This document shows positions 1-12,549 of a DNA stretch of 64,000 nt, piece by piece. Position 1 is the stretch's first letter. Every line of letters begins with the position of its first letter. The notes beneath the pieces are model-generated. The model was not told the DNA's origin, made no database searches, and saw only the letters and a program-made list of their open reading frames with translations. Source of the DNA: Camarhynchus parvulus (lineage: Eukaryota > Chordata > Aves > Passeriformes > Thraupidae). The stretch covers positions 15,789,001 through 15,853,000 of the forward strand of contig NC_044584.1 in NCBI RefSeq assembly GCF_901933205.1. Direction: 5' to 3'. Both the position numbers and the translations under genes were made by a program.

Positions 1-3000
1 ACACTTGAAGTGCAATATTTCAGTAGATGCCGGTTTCTGAGTACACAGCCATTCCTTTCCCTCTGGTTTCACCTTCCTTTCTTATTATCAGTGCTGTGGG
101 CTGAGCCATGGGCTGTTGCAGTATTTCTCTGGCTAAAGAATGGCCTGTTTGCTTTGCATTTCTTTTGGAGTGCTCCCATCAAGATCACTACTTTCTCTAC
201 CTGCACTGCCCCAAAACACATCCTTTTATTACCTTTATCCAGCACTTGTCATCCCCTTCAAGGGCTCACTTCAGCCTGTTCCTATCCAAGCTATTATTGC
301 CAACAACTCAAAGATGAATATCCTTTGTCTTTCCTTGGATATTGTGCTCCTTTACCTCCGAACCAAACTCCAAATGGCATTGATGCTTTCTCCTGAAATT
401 GCCTGCTCCCAGCTAAGACCCTCTCTGAACACCTATGAACATTCTCTTTCAGCCCATAAAGCCTCCTCTTGTCACACAAAAACACAGACTGGGGGTGAAC
501 TGACTGTCCAGTGCCATGGTGACCAATATCCCTGTTCCTATCCAGGTCAACTCTAATTTGTATCCATCTCTGAATGTAAATTCCTTAAAAAGAATTGAAT
601 CAGGTACAAGGAGATCACCACAATGACAGCAATATAAAAGAACACACGCACTTAAAAGATACACATCTACTTAGCTTCACTTTTTCTAGAGCTCTTAAAG
701 GCAAGGCTTGCCCTCTTCTAAGTCTTGGAAACCTTCACTCCCTGCTTAGACTGGATTGCTGCAAGATCAGAACTTGTGCCCTGACAGAGGGAGAGTGATT
801 TACCCTTCAGTGAGTCACAGGACACCTTCACTTACATAGGTGATAAATGTATGCTAGAGAGAAGCAGCAGGTTAAAACTGGAGTTAAGGGATCCCTCTGT
901 GCCTGGACTTGCCTTGGGCTACCACAGAAACGTAAGGACCTGTCAGCAGCTCTACATATCAAGGCACAAAAGCCAAGAACAATCTCTGAACAGATACTCG
1001 CTGAAAAAAACAATCAAATAGCTATAGGTGTCTTTTAACCTAGCTGCACTATCATATCAGTTAGAAAGATTCTGGATCACCATCACATTATTATGCCAGC
1101 ATTTGTGTCAAAATTAAAGCAGGGTGGATCTGAAAACTTCAGTTATTCAATGTGCTGTGCTCTGCACTAGGAAAAAAAAATTACATTGGACTGCAAGGTG
1201 CCACACAGAAAGACTAGAAAAGCTCCTAAAGCTACAAAAAGTGGTGGAGCACACCTCCACAGGCCTGCACAACAATGTCTGTGAAGGAAGCTTCTCTGTG
1301 TGCCTCCTGGATCACTCAGAAAAGTTAGCTGCAGACCTGTAGGAAAATACTGCTGCTTTAAGTACCAAGAGTTGATTTTGACACGCAGACATCACAACTT
1401 ATTCACAGCGCTGAAGATGTGTTACAAAGTTCTGCACTTGGTTTCTTCTGCCTTAGTGAGCACTGCATTGTTTTCCTTCTCTTGCAGAGAGTTCCGTGCT
1501 GGCTTTTGTTACATAACTCTTATCAGCTGGATAGCTGCACCAAATCACTTGAATTTTCCCTGTTGGCCCTTTTGAGAACACACTCTCTCCCATCTCCAGG
1601 CTACTTCAGATATCTTTCTCTACTCTGCTCTTGAGATTATCTGCATTTTCTAAACCAGCTGAGATCAGCCTCCAATCCATGAGAAGTTAAGCAGCTTAGA
1701 AAATTTTATATGAAACATAGAACACTTTCAAGATCTCATGCTTGTTTGATATCGTGCGGTTACACAGACTAACTACTGAAAATTATGTACACCTTCCACA
1801 AATGATAAGCAGTATCATATCTTTATTAAAGTCTCAGGTTGTATGCATACTTATTTCACAAAATATGTAGTAGAATCATACGTGCATATATCTTCCTTAA
1901 TATCTTTCATTTATTCTTCTCCTTTGTGTGCTGAATACAGGATGACTAAGAAATACGTATTTTTGCATTTTTGTATACAAATACAAAATATTTTTGTATT
2001 TTGTCAGCAGGTAAGAACAGGCTGAAATGTTCCCTTAGGGTATATTCATTTGCAGTTACAGTCCAGCAGCAACAAAAACACTTTTCCTTGCAAATCAGGA
2101 ACAGGCTGACTCTGACCAATATCCACTGTTAATAAATCCTTGTGATACAGCCAAGCCATGCCATGAGAGCTCTTCATCCATTCCACACAGGATTTTGGGC
2201 AATATCTGAGCACTAACCAGTCTCAGCACCTGTTCATGGCCATATTCTTATGGGCACCAACCAACACCTCCAAGAGGATCTCAGGAATACACCCAAGCTG
2301 TACAAGAGATAAACCTGCCTGTCACTGTCACATCCCAGGCTTTAGTTGTGTGCAGATGACAGACATGACTGACAGTCGCATATTTTTATTGCCAAATCTG
2401 GTCAAACAGACTTTTCTTGATTGCTGTAGTCAGGCTACTCTAACTACTGTATCACAGGAAGCTATGACTTCTTCTTGACCCCAATTAGAACATTCATTAT
2501 TCATCAAAGTACAGTTTTCACTTGCTTCCCTTGGGAACAGCAGAGTATCACTGTGAGGATCTTCCAGTACAACTTCACCCCCTTAATACACTCAGGATTT
2601 GCTGACAAGTAACAGCTACTTATTCCCCCGAGTCAAGCTCATATTAATAGGACTGCACAGTGAATCATGAGATGGTATTAAACCCTGCCTCCTGCCTGTA
2701 TAAATACATCACTCAAGCACCCTACCATGCCAAGTGCTATGGTTTGATTGCAGAAACCAGCAGAGGGTAGATATCCTAAGTGAGCAGGGTGCCTTGGAGA
2801 AACAACCAATTCAAACCCCAAAATAATAAAGACCCTATAGGTCTTGAAAGGGATCAGAGGGAATTTCTGTTCGCTACTGACAAGTTTCATATTTTCAAGA
2901 GATAAAATACCAAGACTTGAAGGCATTAGATGTAATGTAAGTCATAGCTCTGCTCAAGACACTGGCAGTAGTTTAAGTACTGAAGTTTAGCCAAGAGCTA

Positions 3001-5740
3001 CAAGCAAGGAGCATCTAAGGCAGGCAGGATTTGGCTGAAAGCATTAAACTCAGCTGATAGGAAGTTTGCCTCCAAACCTGAATGGCAGAAAGTTAAAAAA
3101 GCTTTTTCAACTTAATTGCTACTTAATATCTGAAGTCAATTCAGTCTCATAGATATTTGCTAATGCACTTATTTGGAGACACCTATCCCACTCCTAAACT
3201 CAGTGTGGGGTCCTACACTTGGCCTATCCAGGCCAAGCTAAAACCTGGCTTTCCCTGAGATGGGTCACATCTCTTCTGCCCCAGTCTGAGGGTCTGTGAC
3301 TGAAGCCAGATCAATGTCAGTGGGGTTGCTCTGGTACTCTGCAGGCACCTCTCTGTAAAGAGGTGGTACACAGGAGACTTAATTCGGAAGAACAAAAATC
3401 CCTGGATTAAGCTTCAAGAAATCTTCCTGGTAACACAGTAAATAGCTCTCACCTGAAAGAATCACACCATGTGTTTACTTTTCTCCCTTTGCCTAAGACC
3501 TATTAAAAATATTCTACTTATTCATTCCACATTGCAGTCCTATGTATTCTTCAGCAATCTCGGTGGGCACTGAATTCATGGGAATACTTGATTTCTAATG
3601 ATGGCTCTCACAAATTTCTCAGGACAATGTAAAGCTAGGGGGATCATGCTACTGCTCAGAATAACAGAGGAGGAGAGAAAGCACCTAAGATCAGAAAACC
3701 AGAACACTGCTCTATCAGTGCCAGATGGTAAAAAGCCTTTCCTGCCATCCACTTTTTTACTTTTTGTCAATTCCATTTGATATTAGGAGCAAATAGAGAA
3801 ATAATGGCCTTTTTAATCTCACCTTCATTTAGGTTTTCATCAACCTGTGCCAGTGCCCTTGGAATGGACCAGCAAAGGACTGGGATAAATTTGTGCAGAG
3901 AAGGACAACAGAAGAGGATTATTTCTATTTTTATTGAAATCAGTGCTTTAGTGAATACTCAAGTTATTAGGTGGACATTAGTAACATTTTTGTTGCTGCA
4001 AGAAATAGGACAAAGAATAAGTTTTCTCCTTCTAAGACCTCAGAAGTTATCAATTCTCCTGCAGTGCAAGATCAGGGGATCAGACAGCAAAAACTGAACT
4101 CAAACTCTTTGACTGAGAGCATCTTACCTTCTCTCAAAAGTTTTTCAGTAGTGATTTGTTCCTATCCAGAAGAAATGAAACATCTGATAGTATTTAGTAA
4201 AGAGCAAAACCAACCAAATACATGTGACTCAACACCAGGAACAACTAAAAAGAAGAAATGTAATATTCCTTTGTAAGTTTGAATTTGAGGTGCTCAACAA
4301 ACATGAACTGTACAGGAGGTTCATAAGACAGACCTGACTTTTGCACATCTGGATTATAAATGCTATTATTGGAACATCTCTCCTGCCTTGCACTGACAGA
4401 AAAGCACTGAATAGCTGCTTCTACAGAGCTGTCAGATTTCAGGATAATTAATGAGGCAACTTGGAGCAATGAATTCTTACAGAAATTATTTTCAGAGGTT
4501 TTTATAATTACCTCTTTTCTTTTCTTGTTGATAGGTCTTCCTCACAGCCTCCCTTCTCGGATGCTTGTGTGATCTGGTACTGGTGCCTAACAATATTTGT
4601 GGTTTTGCACTGATATATTTGGCCATTTGCTGCCAAAGAGCAAAATTTCCTGATTTATCCTCAAACCTTCAGCCCTAATTAGCCCTTTAGGATCACATGA
4701 AGAAAACACTGAAATATTTTTCTCCACAGCCCTAACTCCTTGTGAAGCTCTGAGAGTAACCCGTGTCCATCACTCTCACAGATCAGATGCTGCCTGCTGT
4801 AACTCAGCTTCCTTAATCAAGCTGAAAACAGCTTTCCCTTGGAGACTTTATAAAGCAGTGGCAAAGTTCATTTTCTTCTGGAAATTGGCACAAATTGCTT
4901 GTACAATTTTAATGTGAATAAACATTTAAAACTATTCTTGAGCGAAATACAAGAACACTCTGACAGAAAATGCACATTCACTGTACAATGCATTAATTTC
5001 CCAGCAAAGCCAAGGCTAACACTCTCAGCAGAAGTCAATAAACTGATCTACTCCAGCAGAAATTCTGATCCTGCTTTTCTCACCCAGGAAAATTCATGTC
5101 TGCATTGCATGCCAGAAAAAGAGCCCAGGAATGCTCCATTCCCACACAGGCTTCTGGAGACACCTGCCTGGGTTGTTTGGCTGCACACAGACACAAATGT
5201 TTGTTTATAATGAGCACTTCCCAAGAGACACACCCCACCAAACTTAGTAATAAACAGAAAATTAAAATTAAAATAAACCCTTGCCCCGTGCCCAGTTTCT
5301 GTTTTGAGGAGTTTCTGGAAACACCTTGGAAACAAAGTTCTCTACAAAGAGCAGTACCCCAGCATTCCTTCATTTCTTACAAAACTGTAACTAGAAGTTC
5401 CTATTTCAGTTTCCATTTGTCAAAACTGCAAGAGTAATTCGCTACACCCATCAAGGAGCATCTACTGACACTTGAAGGGACAAACCTGAAACCCCTGTTT
5501 AGATTCCAGGTAGGTAAGGGAGATTACAAAGTATTTCTAGCAAGCCCTTGCATTAAAAAAGAAGTGAAGAATCTTCATTCTATGCTAAAAATTATGACCA
5601 TTTTGCAAAATGACATTTCAACAAGCACCTGAAACACCACGCCTACCTGTTGGGATACATAATTTTCCAAATAACCATGCTTTTTATACACTTTTTTTCT
5701 TTGAATTGAGTTCTTTATGTACATAAAAGGGATAGTTTAG
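1..5740. other. Unique AT-rich noncoding DNA
   Basis: I see no repeat family and no convincing gene here. Open frames are short and lack recognisable domains. Two polypyrimidine tracts followed by AG resemble splice acceptors: AG at 1486-1487, and AG at 4533-4534 followed by a 47-codon open frame with a hydrophobic middle ending at a stop near 4680. A small hairpin with 8-bp arms and a 3-nt loop lies at 1981-1999. The stretch is probably intergenic or intronic. Confidence 0.6.
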
Positions 5741-6390
5741 TTCATAGAATCATAGAACGATTTGGCTTGGGGGAGATCCCAAAGATCATCCAGTTTCAAT
5801 GGTCCTGCCCTGGATAAAGGACACCTTTCATTAAAGGACATTTAATGAAATGTCCAGAGCTCCATCAGCCTGACCTTGAAATCTTCAGGGATGAGGCATC
5901 CACAACATCTCACAACCCTCCCAGTATAAAGTTTTCTCCTGTAAACCTATACTCAGTTTAAAATCATCCCCCTTGTGTGGCTACTCTGTGTTCTCACAAG
6001 AAATCTCTGTCCATCTTTCCTGTAGGCTCCCTTCAGGCACTGCGAGGCCACAATTAGGGCACTCCAAAGCCTTCTTTTCTCCTGGCTGAACAATGCCAGT
6101 TCTCTCAGCCTTTCCTCACAGGAGAGGTGTTTCATGCCTCTCATCATCTCAGTGCCACCCCTGGATTTGCTCCAACAGCTCACGGGATGGGTCAGGCTGC
6201 AAAGGACCACAGTGGGTCACCTGGTGCCACCTCCCTGTTCCAGCAGGGCCACCCCAGAGCACAGGAGTGTGTCCAGATGGTTCTGGAATATCCCCAGGGA
6301 GGGAGACTCCACACCCTCTCAGGGCAATCTGACCCAAGGCTGGATGCAGAATTCCAGGTGGGGTCTCACTTCACAAAGGATTTTGAGCCG
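5741..6390 (-). mobile_element. CR1 LINE 3' fragment, 5'-truncated, with a nested CR1 piece
   Basis: On the plus strand the element starts with its 3' end, seen as two CATAGAAT-type octamers at 5743-5757. Behind these is the reverse complement of the CR1 3' UTR and the end of the reverse-transcriptase region. Recognisable CR1 phrases on the minus strand include the 'cagcctggagaag'-like block and the 'gatgatcttt' block just before the tail. The copy is diverged and has many small indels. It carries an internal insertion at about 6182-6333 that is itself CR1. The boundary near 6390 is approximate. Family assignment is from memory of bird CR1 sequence; the subfamily is not determined. Confidence 0.88.
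6182..6333 (-). mobile_element. Second CR1 3' fragment nested in the older CR1
   Basis: Read on the minus strand, this block starts with the CR1 phrase 'attgccctgagagg...gtggagtctcc'. It runs through 'gtggccctgctgga' and ends near 'cagcctgacccatcccgtga', which resembles the CR1 end 'gacccattctgtga' with substitutions. It interrupts the outer copy between 'tgcatccagccttgggt' and 'gagctgttggag', which are close neighbours in ordinary CR1. I infer a later, severely 5'-truncated insertion of another CR1 subfamily in the same orientation. Recombination between two copies is an alternative. Confidence 0.65.
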
Positions 6391-9300
6391 CCTTGTTCCA
6401 ATGGAAACCTGCATTCCTAAGTCAAGCTCAGTGGATTAACAACATTTCCAAAGCCTCAAAAGCCCTGCTGTCAGAAGCAACCCCAGCAAGCTGCAGCTCT
6501 AGAACTGTGGGCAGTAGCAGCTCAGGAGCCGTGAAAATATTACAGACTCATGTTCTCAAACATTTTTAATAGGTGACTTTCTGCAATGATGAAAGCTACA
6601 GAAAGTCTAATTTTAGGATCTGTTCATCATTTGTGTCTGGAACATTTTCTTCTACATTTTATTTTGAGGCAAAAACAAATCACATGCTGGGTAGTTGCAA
6701 TCTTTCAGTGATTTGCCTTAATGCATCCAGATACAGTATCGTGGATACCAGTGTTACATAAAGGAACTTCAAACAGTTGACAGGTACATTAAACCAAAAC
6801 AAAATCAAAAGCAGATTAGCACACAAGGACTTTTCCATCAGGGAATCCATTTGTACACGAGTCAAGTTCCACAGAGACATCTCCCTGCCTGTACAGTACA
6901 ACTTCCCTTGCCCAGGGAGCACTGGGGGATGCTCTGCCCTGAGTCAGATCTAAGAGAGGCAAAGCTGTTTGAACCTTGCCTTGCCCAACTGATGCCTTGG
7001 TAACAGCACAAACCTTTACTCAAAAATAGTTCAAGATACCTAATGATGCCTCTGTAGTAATAGTTTGTCAGTAGCTGTTTCAGTAATAAATGAAAGTTAA
7101 TGCACATTTCTAATTTCTGTATTAGCATTCACAACTCAGACGTTATTTCAATATAAAACATATGGTGAAATCAAATTAGTAGTGAGAAAATCAACTCAAG
7201 CCATAGAGAAACTTGAAATTCACCATTAAATAAAAACTGCCGAGGATCATCACTTTTTTTAAAAGGAATAGCATAAATTCAACCAAAATAAAAGATTAGT
7301 GTGCAAATACTAGACGACTAATTACATAATGTACCTTTACAAAATTACATAATATGGGTGCAGCTTATTTCCCTGTTTGCTGTTTGAAAAATAGATTGTT
7401 TAATAACCCATCAAAGCTATCTGTAAACCACGGCAACAATAGAGCAGATGTTGACTGTTGTCTTGTGCCTCACAGACATAATTAAATACAATGAAACACT
7501 CACGCACCCAAATAATGGAGGACAAACAAATACAGCAATGCTGCTCTATAAACATAATAAACCTCATTTACTGGGCACCTGCCTTGTATTAATCTGTGAT
7601 ATTTAAACCAGGGAGGAAAACAGAGAAGAAGGTATTGATTTGCCTGCAGACCACAAAATCTACAAAGAATTCCTCGCAGTATAATGGAGCTGTGACTTGT
7701 GCAATACTGATCCCCGCGCTGTTGACTTCCACAAAGCTCAGAGGGAAGCACCTTTTCTACTGTGACCAAGCCAGGACAGGACAGCTGTGCTTTCTGTACA
7801 AAAAGGTACCTGAATTTATGACTCTGAACAGTCCAAAAAGGCTAAACCATATTGTGCCTGCTGTGTAATAAGAGTCTTAAGATGCCTGTGGAAACCCAGG
7901 TTCCCTTTGATTACAAAACATTCCCTGCAATTATTTCCTGTCCCCTCTCCCAGCCTGCTTTTAAAGAGGCAATGAAAAGCAAAGATTAGGTTCCGTAACT
8001 ACCCAACCAAGTGGTTTTCTGCTAGGACCATGTCCCATAACATTATTCAATACTCTAGTTCACGTCAAAATGTCAGAGATTTTTAAAAAACATCCTTCTT
8101 TATCTTCATTTGTATAATGAAATGTAGATACATATTTTCTTTAATAACATCAATATTGTTCCACTATTTGAAAAGGATATGTAAATCAACACAGAATTAA
8201 GTACCTCATCCTGCAGTTGCTATTAAGAAACAAAGTTTCCAGGCAAAACGCAACTTCAAAAATGATCACTCATGTGTATTGTAGAGGAACACTCAAGTTT
8301 ATTTTTGTTAATAAAAACAAGAATTATTTTAAAATGATAATATTAAATGTGTTATTATTTGTTTTTATTTTAGGTAAAGAACATAAAACTGCTTTCCTTA
8401 CTGCAAATGTATTTTGCCTTTATATTTCATTTAGTTATTTCTAAGAAACAAGACAGAATATAATGTGATCTGCATCTCTTTATGGTAATAAAACCATGCT
8501 AGTCTCCTTCCATAGACAACAGTGTAAAGCATAAATCCAAATGGAAAACAAATGGAAGTATAATGCCACTGTGAAGCAAACCAATCAACCCTAAAACAGC
8601 TGAGATAGATCTCATCCAGTAGTTCATTCATTCTTTATAGAAAAGAAATGAAAATATTCCTAGGTGTATCAGATTAAAAAAAAGAAAAAAACAACCAACC
8701 ACCCTCAGCAGCTCTGAAAGGTTGTAAAGCACTAAATTCCTTTGATTTATGAGGCAGCGTCCACCGCACTGAGCAAAACAACTCAGCATGCCAGGACCCT
8801 TTTCCCTGAAATTCCTTTATTAACAGAGCCCAGCTCTGTGAGTGAACAAAAGCACTGGTGCAGGGTGTATAAATCATTAATACTCTGCCTTGCAATGGCT
8901 GAATTTCCTGGGTGAGCTGGGAAGCCTTCCTGCACAACAGGGATTTTGGGCTTGGAATTGGCTGCTATGAAATGTACTTCATCATCCGCCGTGTTTGACG
9001 CTTCCCAATAGCTTTGTACTTTTCCTCTCCTTTTTCTCCCCCAAGCCCAGCAACTGCAATAGAAATTTATTGGATTTTATGTCTGCAAATAAAAGGAAGA
9101 GAAAAGCAGGAAAGGAGCAAGCAAGCCTATTTAGAAGAAGAATCCTTTCCCTTTAATTTAAAGGCAGGTTGTGCGTAAGTAAAATCCAGTACTGAGAAAT
9201 TAAGTTGGCGTTTCAGTAATTTTTAGTTTGCCATTCTAAACTGAAAAAAAAAATTAAACCAATCAAAGAAGGTTTACCCCTAAAAAGGAAAAAAATCACA

Positions 9301-9883
9301 AAAATGTGACTCCTCTCCAAATGAAGTAATCTTCTATTGGAGCATTTATTTATTTATTTTAATAGCAGGCAGGAAGAAGGGCACAGGAACTCCCGAACTC
9401 TGCTGTTTCAGTGGTTTTTTACTTTCGGTGTATCAAAAAGCTTTCCAAAGAGCAACAGGCAATTTCATGTGCACATGCCAAGCCTGGCATTCAAAGTGAA
9501 GCTGGCAGATATGGTATCAAAGGGAAAGGAAAACAATAAACCAAGCCCCTTGGAATTGCAGTTTCTGAATGTTCCTGTATTTTTGCAGCTGAACTTGGGT
9601 AGGGAATATCAAAAGTACTTATCCTGCCCCTGAAGTATGTGCAATACAGCAACAGGAAAGTTGAACATTTTCCCAAACTTTGAGATGAAATAGCAAGTAA
9701 TCTTGATGAAACACTCTGTGCTTAAACATTCCTGTTGGGGCTAGACTTGGGAAAACCAAAGAGCATGACAGACAGAGGAATGCTGAAAAAGCAGTCTCAA
9801 ACCATATGCTACCCATCAGGGAAAATGACACACATTACAAAGGTAACTGAGGATCCAAGCTGTGTTCCAGCCAGGCCAGACCG
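6391..9883. other. Unique noncoding DNA with conserved-looking blocks
   Basis: No repeat family or gene is recognised. Segments at about 7370-7620 and 8690-9200 have the texture of vertebrate conserved noncoding elements: homeodomain-type ATTA cores and SOX-type ACAATAG, few simple repeats, and balanced composition. This is an impression only. Open frames here are short and without domains. Confidence 0.5.
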
Positions 9884-10170
9884 CAATTCCAAAGGTACCC
9901 AGCACCAATCCCAAAGGTACCCAGCAATTCCAAAGGTACCCAGCACCAATCCCAAAGGTACCCAGCAATTCCAAAGGTACCCAGCACCAATCCCAAAGGT
10001 ACCCAGCAATTCCAAAGGTACCCAGCACCAATCCCAAAGGTACCCAGCAATTCCAAAGGTACCCAGCACCAATCCCAAAGGTACCCAGCAATTCCAAAGG
10101 TACCCAGCACCAATCCCAAAGGTACCCAGCAATTCCAAAGGTACCCAGCACCAATCCCAAAGGTACCCAG
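9884..10170. repeat. Minisatellite, 7 perfect copies of a 41-bp unit
   Basis: The array is exactly 287 bp, or 7 x 41. I found no substitutions between copies when reading them in register. Each unit is two related half-units of 19 and 22 bp that share the core CCAAAGGTACCCAG, so the ancestral period is about 20 bp. Each half-unit contains a GGTACC palindrome, giving 14 in all. The unit lacks stop codons in several frames, and 41 is not a multiple of 3, so long spurious frames run through it on both strands. The perfect identity implies recent expansion or homogenisation, or an assembly effect. Confidence 0.97.
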
Positions 10171-12549
10171 CATCAGCACCCCCAACAAACACATTCATCC
10201 CATCTAAGCCCTAAATATTTAAGGCACTGGGAATGCTGCTTTGCCAAAGTGAGCAGGCTGAAGTCAGAAGAGGGAAACATTCCAGTGGGCCATTTTACAC
10301 TTCTGCAGCCATCCAGCAGAGTTGAGATTACAGGAACAAGCCTGCAATGCATGCAGGAGTCCCTCTGCATTACACAATAATGACATCCTGAACTGAAATA
10401 AATGAAGCCCCTGCAGTGCTATTCTGTCAGCTTCTGAAAGTAAATAACTTCACTTCTGACAAGACAGAGACATTTTTTTCCTCCTCCTGCCACAGAGCAT
10501 TAATTGAGCCATGCAGTCATGTAACATCCCAGAGACAGGACTAATACATGACAAGGAAGAAAGCTTAGAGAGGGGACACTCATGGAATATATGGGCTGCC
10601 TAAGTTCTTTTCACCCCCAAATTTTCACACTAGGTCTTTTTTGGCAAAATCTTCTCAGGGAGAACTTTTAACCTTGGTTTTGCCTCCCTTTACCATGTTT
10701 ACTTTAACTTATTTCAAAGAAATACTTAAATTTCAGACTGCTTCATGAAAGATTGTGCTTATCATAAGTGTGTATTTTAAAACTTATCTTTCCTTGTTGG
10801 TTAATAAAGCTTCATGCCCATAATCGATATCTGTTATTAACTATTTCATGTATACAAGACTTGCTGTCCACAACATAGATAATGATGATTGCTATAAAAC
10901 AAAATGCTATGAGAGGCAAAACCAAAGAAGCCAACTTCAAAACTACATCATAATTATAATAAATATTACTGCAAGTCAGTAAGGAATTGAGGCAAAGCAT
11001 ACTAGAACAATAAGTATATACACAAACCACAAATATAAGAAGACAATATAAAATCGATGTACAGTTACCAAAACAAAAAAAAGGCATATTCAAGATATTA
11101 TAGTAAGGAACAGTAACAATTTCTGTGCATTTTGAAATAAAGGGTTAAAAGGTAAATTTAAAGATGGTCTAAGATGAAAGCACTTGCATTCTTATTCATG
11201 AATACCTGAACATCTTAAGTATTTCAATTTTGAAGTACCACAGAATTTCTTTCCCTATCTGGAGGAAAAAGTAAAAATCAGTGACTCACTGTGAACAAAA
11301 AAATAATTCACGGAACACTTCAGTTCTTACTACAGTATCTAATTTTGATTCTGCCTCTGTTCAACACAATGAGAGAGAGCAGGATCAAAACACTGCGAGA
11401 TCTCTCCACAGCTGGAGCCTGCTCTAGTGCAAAAGACCAAAGGCCCAACTACAACCAGTCAGGATAGCACAGACATTAGATATGCTATTTTCTCTAATTA
11501 AATTCACTGGGCTGCTGCACTGACAGAGTGGGAGGGGAAGCAAAATGTAAAAGAAGTCAATGGTGCTGCACTAGGCAACTCGGAGGGAAATGAGCAATGC
11601 CAGCAAGGAAATGACAGCAGGTTCTCAGGAGGGCTCTTGCACTGCACATCACACTTTAAAACTGATAAATCAATCGCACATGCACCTTTAAAAGGCAGGA
11701 AAGCTTGAAGGATTCTTAGAGGGTGTTGACTTCTCCTTCTCACCAACATTATTCTAACTCTATAAAACAAGGTGATAAATTCCAGTGTCACAATTTTTAT
11801 CACTTTCATTTATACCACCTATTAAAAAACTTCAAAAATATTTTTAGCAGGACTAATATTAACATCATCATAGTACTTATTTACCAAAGCAGAAATACAC
11901 ACATTAAAAACTAAAAAAAGGTCAGACTACTTTTGAATGGCTACGGTCAAAAAAAATCTAAAACCGAAATATCTATTGGCTGCCCTGAGAAAAACCCCTG
12001 ATTACATAACCACCATACACTTTCCTTGGCATAAAATACCACACTACTTCTTTTTTCCCCCCAGAAAATATCCATCCATATACATATTCAGCAAATATAA
12101 TGAATGGGGATAACTTACAAATAGCCCACAATGCAATATCCAGGCATCCCTTTTCAGATAAAGCCTTTTAAAATGTTCAAAGAGGTCACTTAGTAAAAAA
12201 CAATGATTCTAAGCCAAAAATATTCACCTGCTCCTGTCACACGGAAGCTCCTTTGCAACTGCTCTTGCTCTTATAGTCCAAAGCAGCAGGTAACCTTCTT
12301 AACAGAGTCTTCTGGTTTGTTGAGGAGTTTTTGTGTTTGGAGTTGGTTTTCTTTTTTTTTTTTTTGATTGAGGCTTTTTTCCCCCCTCCTCCTAGTATTT
12401 AAAGAGGAGAGTACTTCACTAAAGCACCTCCTCTCCTTTTGTGAGAGACTGACCTTGTTTGACAAGGCTGGAGTTAAATGCCCCAAACCAGCTCTTACTC
12501 AGAATGAGAGCTGCCACAGCACTTGATCTCTGAGCCACTTCTCATTAGC
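10171..12549. other. Unique AT-rich noncoding DNA
   Basis: No repeat family or gene is recognised. A poly-T tract of about 15 nt lies near 12351-12365. The segment 10812-11093 has a minus-strand open frame rich in hydrophobic residues. It lacks any familiar domain and reflects AT-rich DNA rather than a membrane protein I can support. Confidence 0.55.

Noticed and set aside
710..830. Possible MIR-like SINE ('gtgatttacccttcagtgagtcacagg')
   Set aside because: The similarity is limited to a short string and the rest of the MIR consensus is absent.
9735..10380. Long open frames (up to 172 codons) over the 41-bp array on both strands
   Set aside because: They are produced by a stop-free tandem unit read in several frames. 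Both strands and multiple frames are open, and the peptide is only the repeat.
10812..11093. Minus-strand 93-codon hydrophobic frame resembling a membrane protein
   Set aside because: The hydrophobicity follows from AT-rich composition, and no family motif is seen.
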